From Marinomonas posidonica IVIA-Po-181 (GTDB taxonomy: Bacteria; Pseudomonadota; Gammaproteobacteria; Pseudomonadales; Marinomonadaceae), in contig NC_015559.1 in NCBI RefSeq assembly GCF_000214215.1, forward strand, positions 1,054,001 through 1,118,000: 64,000 nucleotides of DNA. The letters are read 5' to 3'. Below are positions 22,811 through 31,108 of this stretch, one piece after another. Under the pieces are notes generated by a model, which saw nothing but the letters and a program-made list of their open reading frames with translations, made no database searches and was not told the DNA's origin. A program made the position numbers and the translations under genes. The first letter of the stretch is position 1. Each line of letters opens with the position of its first letter.

Positions 22811-23671
22811 GTGCTTATGGAACTGGCTTTTGATAGACTAAGAAACCTATTAGGTGAAGCGAGACTTATGTTGGAACACGATTATTCCTTACCCATCTCA
22901 TTTTCTATGGCCGCTCAGATCGGCTTAGAAGAAACCGTTCTACTGACGTATTTGCAGCAGCAATTTTATGCGCAACATACTCAAACATTGAGATTGGACA
23001 TGCGTTTGTTAAGTCGCCAATTACCTTTTTGGACCGTGCCGGTGATTTTGCGCTTGTTAGCAAATCTACAGCTCAGTCAGTTTTTGAGCTTCCAGCGTCA
23101 AGATGATCTAATCGAAGTGCAGTTGGCGGCGAAAAAAGCAGACCAAGTGACACCGACTGTCGCGCCTAAAGCGGCGGTGCAGGACGATCAGTTAATGGAC
23201 AAAATGGATCGCTTGCACAAGGCTTCACGTCAAAAGACGGAAGAATTCACACCTCAGCCTAAAACCTACATGACGCAAGCGCCAACACGACACTATGAAA
23301 CCTCGCCGCCGGTTGTAAAAGATCGTCGTGGTGTCACCGACTTTGACTTATATTTAGAGCAAAAAGAACGAGCGCGTCAGCCAGATCAATGGCAACCCGA
23401 AGAAGCGACATTTGAGCAAATCTTGCAAGCAGGGATTTCTCGTGAGTTTGCCTTGGGGTTACAAACAGAGTTTTTGTTACGCATCAAAGAGCAGCGTAAA
23501 AACGTCAGAACTTGGAACAGTGAGTTTTTTAAATACGTAAAACGTCAGTGGCAATACAAACAATCGGATCGGTCTTCATATGAAGGAACCTCAGTCAGTT
23601 CAAAATTTAATAAAACCTCTCGAGAGCAAGTTAGCGACGCCCTCAGCAACATTCACGACACAGACTGGTGA
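22811..23671 (+). CDS. DnaT-domain primosomal-type protein
   Basis: This 286-residue protein has an N-terminal helical/winged region (about 1-105, SFSMAAQIGLEETVLL), a low-complexity linker, and a C-terminal part (about 200-250) resembling the DnaT single-stranded-DNA-binding domain: EQILQAGISREFALGL and RTWNSEFFKYVKRQW. E. coli DnaT helps load DnaB at PriA-dependent restarts. The function here is inferred. The start is taken as GTG with AAGG 6 nt upstream; an ATG is two codons later. The 3' end overlaps the next gene by 92 bp in a different frame, suggesting coupled expression. Confidence 0.75.
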   Translation: MLMELAFDRLRNLLGEARLMLEHDYSLPISFSMAAQIGLEETVLLTYLQQQFYAQHTQTLRLDMRLLSRQLPFWTVPVILRLLANLQLSQFLSFQRQDDLIEVQLAAKKADQVTPTVAPKAAVQDDQLMDKMDRLHKASRQKTEEFTPQPKTYMTQAPTRHYETSPPVVKDRRGVTDFDLYLEQKERARQPDQWQPEEATFEQILQAGISREFALGLQTEFLLRIKEQRKNVRTWNSEFFKYVKRQWQYKQSDRSSYEGTSVSSKFNKTSREQVSDALSNIHDTDW

Positions 23672-24401
23672 TCAGGCTGAGGCTGGCTATGGTGCATCGA
23701 GAGACGCCGGTCCATCGGAGGCCGAGCAACAGACTCGTGTGTTGGTTAACATGCTGTTTGCCCGTTTTAAAGCCATTTACACACACAAGTTTGCCTCAGC
23801 TTATAGCACCCCAGACGAAGTAAAGCTGGCAAAACGAGAGTGGGCCATTGCCTTAAAAGGTTTTCAAGAGCCCTTGTTGGCTTATGCTGTTGAGCGAACA
23901 AAAGAAACCTATGCTTGGCCGCCGACCATATCCGAGTTTTTAAAACTGATTAATACGGCTTACAAAGCGTATGGTTTGATTGATCCGCGTTCGGCCTACA
24001 AAGAAGCTTGTGCATGCCGAGTCGATCCATTGACCTTCCGTTGGAGTCACCCAGCGGTGTATTTTGCTGGTGCTGACACTGGTTGGTACAAGATTAAATC
24101 AGAAGAGGAAAGAGTCACCTGGCCGCTGTTTGAACAGGCTTATTTAAACATTATCGATCGAGTCATTGCCGGTGAGCGTTTAAGCGTACCGCAAGTGGTG
24201 ATGATTGAAGACAAACACACATTGGATGTATCAGAGTTGGCGCAGCAGATTGCCGAGCAGTTAGGTATGGAAGAAGACGCTATTGCCCCACTGCTTTATT
24301 ACACTCAGAAGACACAAGGTTCTGGTATTCGACAACGCTACCGAGAGCTCAGCCAAGCTAAGCTAATAGAGCTTGGTTTTCATGGTCGTTTACCTAACTA
24401 G
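23580..24401 (+). CDS. Phage lambda P-like putative helicase-loader protein
   Basis: The 273-residue product resembles replication protein P of lambdoid phages. The match covers an N-terminal helix (VNMLFARFKAIYTHKF), KREWAIAL, WPPTISEFLKLI, and the SHPAVYFAGADTGWYKI region that parallels lambda P's NAHYWLVTNL. Lambda P recruits and remodels DnaB. The neighbour upstream is DnaT-like, so the pair could be a chromosomal helicase-loading module. The first 50 residues are low complexity and overlap the upstream gene. A later start would shorten the overlap but leave no better ribosome site. Confidence 0.7.
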   Translation: MKEPQSVQNLIKPLESKLATPSATFTTQTGDQAEAGYGASRDAGPSEAEQQTRVLVNMLFARFKAIYTHKFASAYSTPDEVKLAKREWAIALKGFQEPLLAYAVERTKETYAWPPTISEFLKLINTAYKAYGLIDPRSAYKEACACRVDPLTFRWSHPAVYFAGADTGWYKIKSEEERVTWPLFEQAYLNIIDRVIAGERLSVPQVVMIEDKHTLDVSELAQQIAEQLGMEEDAIAPLLYYTQKTQGSGIRQRYRELSQAKLIELGFHGRLPN

Positions 24402-24513
24402 GTGAATTAGATAGTGAATTATATTTTCTGTTTGTTGACAAAGGTTCAATAGCAGGTTGTCATAAGCGTCATGGAGATAACGAAACCTGTATTGAAAGAT
24501 GGCAGAGGTGGTT

Positions 24514-25155
24514 ATGTTAAAAGTTTTAATTGTGGATGATCATGATATGGTCAGCCAAGGCATTAGCCTCGTGTTACAGGACGTTAAAGGTGTCGAGGTG
24601 GTGGGCGTCGCGCACAGTGGTGAGGAAGCCATTGCGCAGTCCAGAGCGACTACACCTGATATTGTATTGATGGATGTGCACATGCCGGGAATCGGCGGAT
24701 TGGGTGCAACGAAAGAAATAAAACGCATTTTGCCGAAAACCAAGGTGATCGCTCTGTCGGCTTTAGATGACAACTTGTATCCCGTAAAATTGATTGAAGC
24801 GGGGGCGTCGGGCTATGTCACCAAAGGCACGAATGCTTCCGAGTTATTAGACGCGATTAACATGGTGTCGAAAGGTGAGCATTATATTTCCAAAGACATC
24901 GCTCAGAAGATGGCCTTGTCTAAATTCTCGATCGATGATCAGGGCTCGCCGTTAGGAGAGTTATCAGACCGAGAGCTGCAAGTTGCACAGATGATTGTTG
25001 ATTGCAAAAAATCCAGTGAAATTGCGGAACACCTTAATGTCAGTCCTAAGACCGTTAGTACTTACCGTACCCGAATTTTCGCTAAGTTAAATATTGACAG
25101 CGACGTTGAGCTTATCCATTTGGCCGTGCGTTACAACGTACTCGGCATGGGCTAG
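24514..25155 (+). CDS. gacA: LuxR/FixJ-type response regulator GacA/UvrY
   Basis: GacA is phosphorylated by GacS/BarA and activates the small RNAs that titrate CsrA/RsmA. The receiver domain (about 1-120) has the acidic pair DDHD, phospho-accepting D in VLMDVHMPG and the conserved KG (VTKGTNASE). The C-terminal LuxR helix-turn-helix is at about 145-205 (LSDRELQVAQMI, VSPKTVSTYRTRI). I start at 24514 because AGAGGTGG lies directly upstream; ATG 24499 is possible. uvrC follows 12 bp later, the classic gacA-uvrC pairing. Confidence 0.96.
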   Translation: MLKVLIVDDHDMVSQGISLVLQDVKGVEVVGVAHSGEEAIAQSRATTPDIVLMDVHMPGIGGLGATKEIKRILPKTKVIALSALDDNLYPVKLIEAGASGYVTKGTNASELLDAINMVSKGEHYISKDIAQKMALSKFSIDDQGSPLGELSDRELQVAQMIVDCKKSSEIAEHLNVSPKTVSTYRTRIFAKLNIDSDVELIHLAVRYNVLGMG

Positions 25156-25167
25156 AACGAGGTTTGT

Positions 25168-26991
25168 TTGAGCCACTCCGAATTTGATTCTAAACACTTT
25201 GTTAGTCATCTTACGACGCGCCCTGGGGTGTATCGTATGTATGATGAGCAAGGTGAATTGCTTTATGTCGGTAAAGCAAAAAATCTAAAAAATAGGGTGG
25301 CCAGTTACTTTCGGCCCACCGGTTTGACCACGAAAACCATGGCGTTAGTGAGTCGAATACAGGCCATTGAAATTGCGGTTACCAAAAGCGAAACCGAAGC
25401 CTTGCTGCTTGAGCAAACCCTAATAAAACAACACCGTCCACCTTATAACATTCTATTAAGGGACGACAAATCTTATCCCTACATCTTGTTATCGAATCAC
25501 CAACATCCAGCCTTGTTATTTCGTCGTGGTGATAAAGCCAAACAAGGTACCTTATTTGGTCCTTTTCCGAGCGGCACGGCGGTGAAAGAAAGTCTGAACA
25601 CCATGCAAAAGGTGTTTAAGGTGCGCCAGTGTGAAGACAGTACTTATGCCAATCGCTCGCGACCTTGTTTGCAATATCAAATCAAGCGTTGCTCTGGCCC
25701 CTGTGTTGGTCTAATCAGTGATGAAGAATACGATGCTGACGTGCGTCATGCGAGAATGTTTCTACAGGGTCGTAATCAAGAATTAACCGATGAAATCAGT
25801 CTGCAGATGACGGATGCGGCTAAAGGCATGGAGTTTGAGCGAGCGGCAGAGCTACGTGATCAAATGATCCAGCTCAAGCACATTCAAGAGCAGCAACATG
25901 TGTATGGTCAGTCTGGTGAAGCCGATGTGATCGCTTCTATCATTCAGCCAGGTGGCTTGTGTGTTCATGTGATGATGGTGAGAAATGGTAAGGTGGTTGG
26001 CAGTAAAAGCCATTACCCGAAAATGCCATTGGAAATCAGTGAAGGAGAATTGCTGTCTTCCTTTATTGCCCAATTTTACCTAGGTGGTGCACAAGAACTA
26101 CCAAAGGCCTTAGTTCTAAGTCATGAGCTGGACGATGCTGAAAGTCTCATGGAAGGCATTTTTGAAACCACAGGTAAGAAGGTAGAGGTTGTTTCAAGTG
26201 TTCGTGGCCAAAGGGCGAGATGGTTAGAACTTGCAAAATTGAATGCCGAACAAGGCTTGCAAGCGCGATTGTCTGATAAACGAAATCATTTTAGCCGTAT
26301 AACTGCGTTGCAAAAGTTGTTAGGCTTCAAAGAACCGCCTGCCCATATGGAATGTTTTGATATTAGTCATTCCAGTGGCGAGGCGACGGTTGCTTCGTGT
26401 GTTGTGTTTGGACCGGATGGACCAGATAAAAAGCGTTACCGGTCTTTCAATATTGAAGGGGTTGAAGCGGGTGATGATTACGCAGCGATGAAACAAGCTC
26501 TGACGCGTCGATATAAGCGCGTCAAAAGCGGCGAAAACCCAGCACCAGATGTTTTGCTCATCGATGGTGGTAAAGGCCAGCTAAGCCAAGCGGAAGCCGT
26601 GTTACAAGAGTTGGGTTTGGTGAATATCTTTTTGTTAGGGGTAGCGAAAGGAGACACTCGTAAACCAGGATTGGAAACCCTATACATTGGATCCAAGGAA
26701 GATGAGGTTGTGCTGCCGCCCGATTCTGCAGCGCTGCACTTGATTCAGCATATTCGTGATGAAGCGCACCGTTTTGCCGTAAAGAGCCACCGTCGACGTC
26801 GGGATAAAAAGCGTCGACATTCGGTTTTAGAAGAGATTCCAGGAATTGGCCCCAATCGCCGAAAAGAATTGCTCACGGCATTTGGTGGTTATCAGGAGAT
26901 GTTATCCGCCAGTCAGGAAGACATTGCCAAGGTAAAAGGCATCAGTGCGAAAAAAGCCGAAGAAATTTACCTCTATTTGCATAAGAGTTAA
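25168..26991 (+). CDS. uvrC: Excinuclease ABC subunit C
   Basis: UvrC makes both incisions in nucleotide excision repair. The 607 residues show the GIY-YIG nuclease (PGVYRMYDEQGELLYVGKAKNLKNRVASY, about 16-45), the UVR helical motif for UvrB (about 205-240), the RNase H-like second nuclease with CFDISHSSGEATVAS, and tandem helix-hairpin-helix motifs at the C-terminus (IPGIGPNRRKELL, VKGISAKKAEEIY). The TTG start has GAGG upstream. It is cotranscribed with gacA and probably pgsA, 63 bp on. Confidence 0.98.
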   Translation: MSHSEFDSKHFVSHLTTRPGVYRMYDEQGELLYVGKAKNLKNRVASYFRPTGLTTKTMALVSRIQAIEIAVTKSETEALLLEQTLIKQHRPPYNILLRDDKSYPYILLSNHQHPALLFRRGDKAKQGTLFGPFPSGTAVKESLNTMQKVFKVRQCEDSTYANRSRPCLQYQIKRCSGPCVGLISDEEYDADVRHARMFLQGRNQELTDEISLQMTDAAKGMEFERAAELRDQMIQLKHIQEQQHVYGQSGEADVIASIIQPGGLCVHVMMVRNGKVVGSKSHYPKMPLEISEGELLSSFIAQFYLGGAQELPKALVLSHELDDAESLMEGIFETTGKKVEVVSSVRGQRARWLELAKLNAEQGLQARLSDKRNHFSRITALQKLLGFKEPPAHMECFDISHSSGEATVASCVVFGPDGPDKKRYRSFNIEGVEAGDDYAAMKQALTRRYKRVKSGENPAPDVLLIDGGKGQLSQAEAVLQELGLVNIFLLGVAKGDTRKPGLETLYIGSKEDEVVLPPDSAALHLIQHIRDEAHRFAVKSHRRRRDKKRRHSVLEEIPGIGPNRRKELLTAFGGYQEMLSASQEDIAKVKGISAKKAEEIYLYLHKS

Positions 26992-27054
26992 GGTTTAGTC
27001 TTTAAACGTTATGTTTTACTGGGCAGGTTTGCCCCAGCATTAATTGGATTTGAA

Positions 27055-27615
27055 ATGAATATACCGAATATTTTAACTTCCGTTCGCATCTTGATGATTC
27101 CGGTATTGGTGGTCATTTATTATTTACCATGGGAAGGGCGCTATCATACCTGTGCCATCATTTTTGCCTTAGCGGCGATTACGGATTGGTTAGATGGTTA
27201 TTTGGCGAGAAAGTTAAATCAGACATCAGCCTTCGGTGCTTTTTTTGATCCAGTCGCAGATAAGCTGATGGTCTCCATTGCCTTAGTGCTATTAGTGGCA
27301 AGCTATTCCAATCCCTTGATGACGTTGGCCAGTGCGGTGATTGTTGGTCGAGAGATTGTGATCTCCGCTCTGCGTGAATGGATGGCGGAAATGGGCAAGC
27401 GCGCCAGCGTGGCGGTGTCTTATATTGGTAAGCTGAAAACCGCCATGCAAATGCTGGCTATTTTCATTTTGTTGGGGTCACGTCCAGATACTTTAATCGC
27501 TCATCTTGGTGAAGGCGTATTGATCGCAGCGGCCTTGCTGACGCTTTGGTCCATGTACGTTTATCTGAAAGCGGCTTGGCCTGAGTTGACGTCGAAGGAA
27601 TCGGATAAAAACTAA
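27055..27615 (+). CDS. pgsA: CDP-diacylglycerol--glycerol-3-phosphate 3-phosphatidyltransferase
   Basis: PgsA commits CDP-diacylglycerol to phosphatidylglycerol and cardiolipin synthesis in the inner membrane. The CDP-alcohol phosphotransferase motif is complete: DWLDGYLARKLNQTSAFGAF, then DPVADK, with all metal-binding aspartates. The 186-residue length and several membrane helices are normal. gacA-uvrC-pgsA followed by tRNA genes is a conserved gammaproteobacterial order. Confidence 0.97.
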   Translation: MNIPNILTSVRILMIPVLVVIYYLPWEGRYHTCAIIFALAAITDWLDGYLARKLNQTSAFGAFFDPVADKLMVSIALVLLVASYSNPLMTLASAVIVGREIVISALREWMAEMGKRASVAVSYIGKLKTAMQMLAIFILLGSRPDTLIAHLGEGVLIAAALLTLWSMYVYLKAAWPELTSKESDKN

Positions 27616-27664
27616 TCAGAATGCAAAAAAGTGCCTAAGTTAGCCATTTATTTAGAATTTTTCC

Positions 27665-27692
27665 TTGACGTGAAAGCTCAAATACATAGAAT
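27665..27692 (+). promoter_or_regulatory. Sigma-70 promoter of the tRNA cluster
   Basis: TTGACG (-35), a 16-bp spacer and TAGAAT (-10) lie 20 bp before tRNA-Gly. A GC-rich stretch (GGCACCG) follows the -10, typical of stringently controlled stable-RNA promoters. Confidence 0.75.
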
Positions 27693-27711
27693 AGGCACCG
27701 TCTTTTGAGAC

Positions 27712-27786
27712 GCGGGAATAGCTCAGTGGTAGAGCACAACCTTGCCAAGGTTGGGGTCGCGAGTTCGAGCCTCGTTTCCCGCTCCA
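27712..27786 (+). tRNA. tRNA-Gly (GCC)
   Basis: The acceptor arm GCGGGAA/TTCCCGC, D-arm TAGCTCAGTGGTAGAGC, anticodon loop CTTGCCAA with GCC and T-arm GAGTTCGAGCCTC are all present. The CCA end is encoded. Confidence 0.97.
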
Positions 27787-27807
27787 TCTTTAAAGATTTC
27801 TGATAGA

Positions 27808-27881
27808 GGCCGGATGGCAGAGTGGTCATGCAGCGGACTGCAACTCCGTGAACGCCGGTTCGATTCCGACTCCGGCCTCCA
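27808..27881 (+). tRNA. tRNA-Cys (GCA)
   Basis: The acceptor arm GGCCGGA/TCCGGCC, the anticodon loop ACTGCAAC with GCA and the T-loop GGTTCGATTCC are present. CCA is encoded. It lies 21 bp after tRNA-Gly. Confidence 0.96.
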
Positions 27882-27891
27882 TAATCAGATT

Positions 27892-27978
27892 GCCCGGGTG
27901 GTGAAATTGGTAGACACACAAGACTTAAAATCTTGCGCTTTAACGAGCGTACCGGTTCGATTCCGGTCCCGGGCACCA
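27892..27978 (+). tRNA. tRNA-Leu (UAA)
   Basis: The acceptor arm GCCCGGG/CCCGGGC is intact. The anticodon loop ACTTAAAA contains TAA, the variable arm is long (TGCGCTTTAACGAGCGTA), the T-arm contains GGTTCGATTCC and CCA is encoded. It is the last tRNA of the cluster and its 3' end borders the accessory islet. Confidence 0.97.
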
Positions 27979-27996
27979 TTTATGGTGCCTTTTTTG
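27972..27996 (+). terminator. Terminator of the tRNA operon, overlapping the tRNA-Leu 3' end
   Basis: GGCACCAT pairs with ATGGTGCC and is followed by six to seven T. The left arm contains the tRNA's GGC-ACCA end, so the same bases serve the mature tRNA and the terminator stem. Confidence 0.88.
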
Positions 27997-28168
27997 TTTC
28001 TGTACCTTTCTAAATTCTTTCTATCTCTTCTATACTAAGCCTTTCAGGCGTTTTCTCTATTTTATAAAGTTCAGCATACGGTTTCATGAACGCAGTGGAT
28101 GACTTCCGGCTCATGGTCTTGTCAGGCGAATACAGCCTAGAGAAATTAAAACAACCATTACTATGAAC

Positions 28169-28198
28169 GAAAAACGCCCCAGTGATGGAGCGTTTTGA
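28169..28198 (-). terminator. Terminator of the WYL-like gene
   Basis: AAAACGC pairs with GCGTTTT, with inner CCA/TGG pairs. T residues follow on the minus strand. It sits just beyond the stop of the gene at 28200. A diverged look-alike occurs at 30811-30838. Confidence 0.75.
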
Positions 28199-28199
28199 T

Positions 28200-29492
28200 T
28201 TATCTGTGTTTCTCTTGAAACTCTATTAACTGTTGTTTTTTCTTTGGGCCGATTCCGCGACGTTTAATAAACTCATTGGGGTCAATTTCTAGGCACTTTT
28301 CAATAGTGGTGTAACCTTCAGCGTATAATTCCCATGCAGCGGGTAAACCAAGCTGAGACAGTTTTGATGCAAACCACTCTTGGCCATGGGTTAGGCTTGC
28401 ATCTTCATTAAGTTCACCAAAGTATTCTTCCATGAATATTGGATGTTCAGAAAGATAGTTATCTATGGCGGTAATCATTTGATCGTCTGATATTTTTGAT
28501 TCGACAATTTCACGAAAGTCGATCAGGTTCGCTAAAAATTCGTCTGGAAGGTCTGGTTCATCCCCAATAGTTAGCTCTAACCATGACTTATCTTGCTTAA
28601 ATTTCTTAGGTAGTGACTTATATTCACTATTGGAAAACATCTTGTAAGCTATGTTTAATTCTTCTAAAGAGGTTTGGGGGGAAACATCGGGCAAAAATTG
28701 CCATGCAAGGGTTTTGAACTCCGCTAAGTCCATTGCATCAGAAAGTAAGTCCGAAAGTTTATCTAGCTGTTTCTCTGTTAAGTCATGGTTATCATAAAGA
28801 TTGTCTTGGGCTTCCTCGCAAGAGAGTACAAAGTTACGCACATCCTCTTCAGTTTCGAGTTCCTTGACCATCTGGCGTGCTTCTGTTTTCGTGGTGGGAG
28901 TGGGAACCGAAGTAAAATTTGTCTTACTTGATAGGTTGTTTGTATCTGTGCTTCCAGTAGATTGACTATCAATGGAAATAGTTTTTCCACTGGTGCTAGT
29001 TGGCGCGAAGACAGTGGTTTGGGCTTGAGTTTGTGAGGCTACACTTTTCTTTTTCAGCTTCCTATTATTGTCAAGTCCAACATAAACAAACAGACAAAAA
29101 ACGATGATAAAACCAATGTAACCAAAGAAATAACCCGCAATAAGGCCAAAGAATAGCGCCATAAAAAAGATAGATTTTTTACTCATTGGATCATTAATCG
29201 AATCGAATATTCTTGCTTTTTTCTTTGGTGATGTATTGGTTTTTTGTTGGTCAAACTGTTGCCATAAAGGAGCGTTGCTGTTTTTTGCGAGTTCCATATT
29301 ATCAAAGCGAAAAGTCTTTTCTGAGTCTGATGCAAAGCACTTAGCGTAAACAGTATATTTGTCTACCTTCAACGGCATGATTGTACGACGGCTACCAGGT
29401 GAACTACCTCCATGATAGATGATTTCAAATACTTCACCGGTTTTTAGTTCAAGCGCTTCTTGCATCATCCGACGCATATCTGAGTGTTCCAT
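28200..29492 (-). CDS. Unknown protein: WYL-like domain, two membrane segments, C-terminal helix-hairpin-helix
   Basis: A 430-residue protein of unknown function. Residues about 18-70 (EIIYHGGSSPGSRRTIMPL, TVYAKCFASDSEKTFRF) resemble WYL-type ligand-sensing domains. Two adjacent hydrophobic segments lie near 107-140 (FFMALFFGLIAGYFFG and FIIVFCLFVYVGL), followed by a Ser/Thr/Lys-rich linker. Helical acidic regions follow. The last 45 residues (LEIDPNEFIKRRGIGPKKKQQL) look like a helix-hairpin-helix. It is divergent from the next small gene and has its own terminator. The position beside tRNA-Leu suggests horizontal acquisition. A role in phage defence or DNA sensing is possible but not shown. 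Confidence 0.75.
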   Translation of the reverse strand: MEHSDMRRMMQEALELKTGEVFEIIYHGGSSPGSRRTIMPLKVDKYTVYAKCFASDSEKTFRFDNMELAKNSNAPLWQQFDQQKTNTSPKKKARIFDSINDPMSKKSIFFMALFFGLIAGYFFGYIGFIIVFCLFVYVGLDNNRKLKKKSVASQTQAQTTVFAPTSTSGKTISIDSQSTGSTDTNNLSSKTNFTSVPTPTTKTEARQMVKELETEEDVRNFVLSCEEAQDNLYDNHDLTEKQLDKLSDLLSDAMDLAEFKTLAWQFLPDVSPQTSLEELNIAYKMFSNSEYKSLPKKFKQDKSWLELTIGDEPDLPDEFLANLIDFREIVESKISDDQMITAIDNYLSEHPIFMEEYFGELNEDASLTHGQEWFASKLSQLGLPAAWELYAEGYTTIEKCLEIDPNEFIKRRGIGPKKKQQLIEFQEKHR

Positions 29493-29542
29493 ATATCCTC
29501 CTTAATCTGATAGTCAGTTGAATATAGGCTATTTTTAAAAGC

Positions 29543-29554
29543 GTGACACGTCAC
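29543..29554. promoter_or_regulatory. Small palindrome in the divergent promoter region
   Basis: GTGACACGTCAC has 5-bp inverted arms (GTGAC/GTCAC). It lies between the start codons of two divergent islet genes and could be an operator. Confidence 0.35.
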
Positions 29555-29608
29555 AATTTTTAAGATGGAACAAGCACTTTCAATGGTTAGTTTTAGTGAG
29601 GGGTTAAT

Positions 29609-29917
29609 ATGTTAGTGAAATTAGCGTTTGTTGCACCAACTGAAGATGAACAGCAATACATGGTATCTATTGATTTGCTTGAACTGCCAAGAGAAGGGGA
29701 TCGGATTTCTTTTTCAAGAGTAAGTGAATCAGGTTCAGAAGATTTTATAGTTAGGGAAGTCAGATGGAATCTAGCTTTTAATGATACTTTAGATAAAGGA
29801 GAAGTGCTTGATGTGTGGGTAACTTGCGAGTTTGCCGAAACATTCTCTTCGAAAGAAAGTCATAAATCATTGTGCGCGAAATTTAAAGAAAGAACGGGAG
29901 TGCATCATCAGTTCTAA
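29609..29917 (+). CDS. Small hypothetical protein
   Basis: A 102-residue soluble, acidic protein that I do not recognise. It seems mainly beta-stranded (MVSIDLLELPREGDRISF, FIVREVRWNLAF), the pattern of a small barrel or adaptor. The ATG has GAGGGG about 6 nt upstream, good support for translation. Codon use is AT-rich like its neighbours. It is divergent from the WYL-like gene across a 116-bp spacer. Confidence 0.65.
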   Translation: MLVKLAFVAPTEDEQQYMVSIDLLELPREGDRISFSRVSESGSEDFIVREVRWNLAFNDTLDKGEVLDVWVTCEFAETFSSKESHKSLCAKFKERTGVHHQF

Positions 29918-30067
29918 AGTATACTGCTCCAGTTTGGAGAGGTTTTAAGAATTAAAATCTAATAGCTGTGTGGGGAAGTGGGAACCTATACCTGTTCAAC
30001 ATGGAAAATCAACTGTTAAAATTAATAATCTATTAAGCTGTTGAGAAGCAAGAAAAGGAAAAATACA

Positions 30068-30490
30068 TTGAGTCAAAACATGGATCGATTTAATGAAGTA
30101 ACTGCCAAAATTTTCGCAAAATTGTATGAGAAATTTCCTATTGAAATTGACATCCATATTGATGAGTTCACGGATGAGTCTGCAGCTGATTTTTATGTTG
30201 CAGTAGATGCTGGAGGTTTCTTTCTTCCAGATGGCGATGTTGAACTTGTTCAGCATACAGTAAGGTGGTTAGTTAGAGAGGGTTATATACATTTAGAGTG
30301 TGAACAAATGTCAAGTTTTGCGGGTTGCACACTAACAAGTAAAGGTTTACAAACCCTTAATAAAATTCCTCAAAGCTTAGATAGGAGCTATGGAGAAAAG
30401 CTTATTGAGGCGATAAAAGACCAAGGGACTGATACGATGAAAAGTTTAGCAAAACAGGTTTTAGAATATGGCACATCGTTAGTGTTTTAA
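30068..30490 (+). CDS. Hypothetical protein with winged-helix-like C-terminal half
   Basis: I start at TTG 30068 because AAGGAA lies 7 nt upstream; ATG 30080 is the alternative. The 140-residue product has an N-terminal helix and acidic strands (FPIEIDIHIDEFTD). A segment follows that reads like a winged helix (VRWLVREGYIHLECEQ, then FAGCTLTSKGLQTLNKI). The C-terminus is helical. Many small unknown proteins of islands share this layout; no function can be assigned. The gene is isolated by a 150-bp spacer. Confidence 0.65.
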   Translation: MSQNMDRFNEVTAKIFAKLYEKFPIEIDIHIDEFTDESAADFYVAVDAGGFFLPDGDVELVQHTVRWLVREGYIHLECEQMSSFAGCTLTSKGLQTLNKIPQSLDRSYGEKLIEAIKDQGTDTMKSLAKQVLEYGTSLVF

Positions 30491-30560
30491 GGGGATATAT
30501 CAAAATAATTTGATAATATTAATTAATGTTAAATACAAACAAAGTTTGGAGAGCTGCTTA

Positions 30561-30794
30561 ATGATTGAGTTTAATGGAAGATTTCCAAAGTTAGATAAAG
30601 CGTTGATTTCTATCTTACAATTTGCGGCTAACATTATTACGTCTAAAATCATTGTTTATACTGTTGGCGGAATTTTACTATTTACCATAGTAAAAATGGC
30701 TATCTTACTTTTAAGCATTTATATGCCTTTAATCATTCGAGGTTTGTATGGTGTATTCTGGATCGTAAAAATAATGTTAAGTTGGTTTGTATAG
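30561..30794 (+). CDS. Small two-helix membrane protein, unknown
   Basis: A 77-residue product from the ATG at 30561, which has GGAGAG 8 nt upstream. Two hydrophobic segments (IITSKIIVYTVGGILLF and ILLLSIYMPLIIRGLYG) are linked by a few residues. A short polar N-terminus (MIEFNGRFPKLDKALI) precedes them. No family is recognised. Upstream in-frame sequence to 30510 lacks a ribosome site. It may belong to the same unit as the preceding gene, 70 bp upstream. Confidence 0.55.
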   Translation: MIEFNGRFPKLDKALISILQFAANIITSKIIVYTVGGILLFTIVKMAILLLSIYMPLIIRGLYGVFWIVKIMLSWFV

Positions 30795-30931
30795 ATGCAG
30801 GAACCTAAAACAAAACGCCCCAATGATAGAGCTTTTCTACGGCGCTAAGTCACAAAGAAGAAAGGTTAATTGTTCGGGTAATTTAAGCCTGTGATAGGCT
30901 ACTGCTTTTATGAGCCATCATCGTAGAAATG

Positions 30932-30958
30932 AAAAAGCCCATCGTTTGATGGGCTTTT
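30932..30958. terminator. Terminator hairpin in the islet
   Basis: AAAAGCCCATC and GATGGGCTTTT form a perfect 11-bp stem with loop GTTT. It may end transcripts from the three plus-strand islet genes. Confidence 0.7.
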
Positions 30959-31108
30959 GGGTACAGCGTTATAAATTAATTGCAAAGTCGATGTTGCTAA
31001 TGACTACTGAGCTTCCCGGGGGAGACACAAGGCACATTAGGACAACTATCAACGATGCTTTAGCATAATATCTCATGCTTCACCTCGTAAAAAGTTGTGT
31101 AAATTTTT

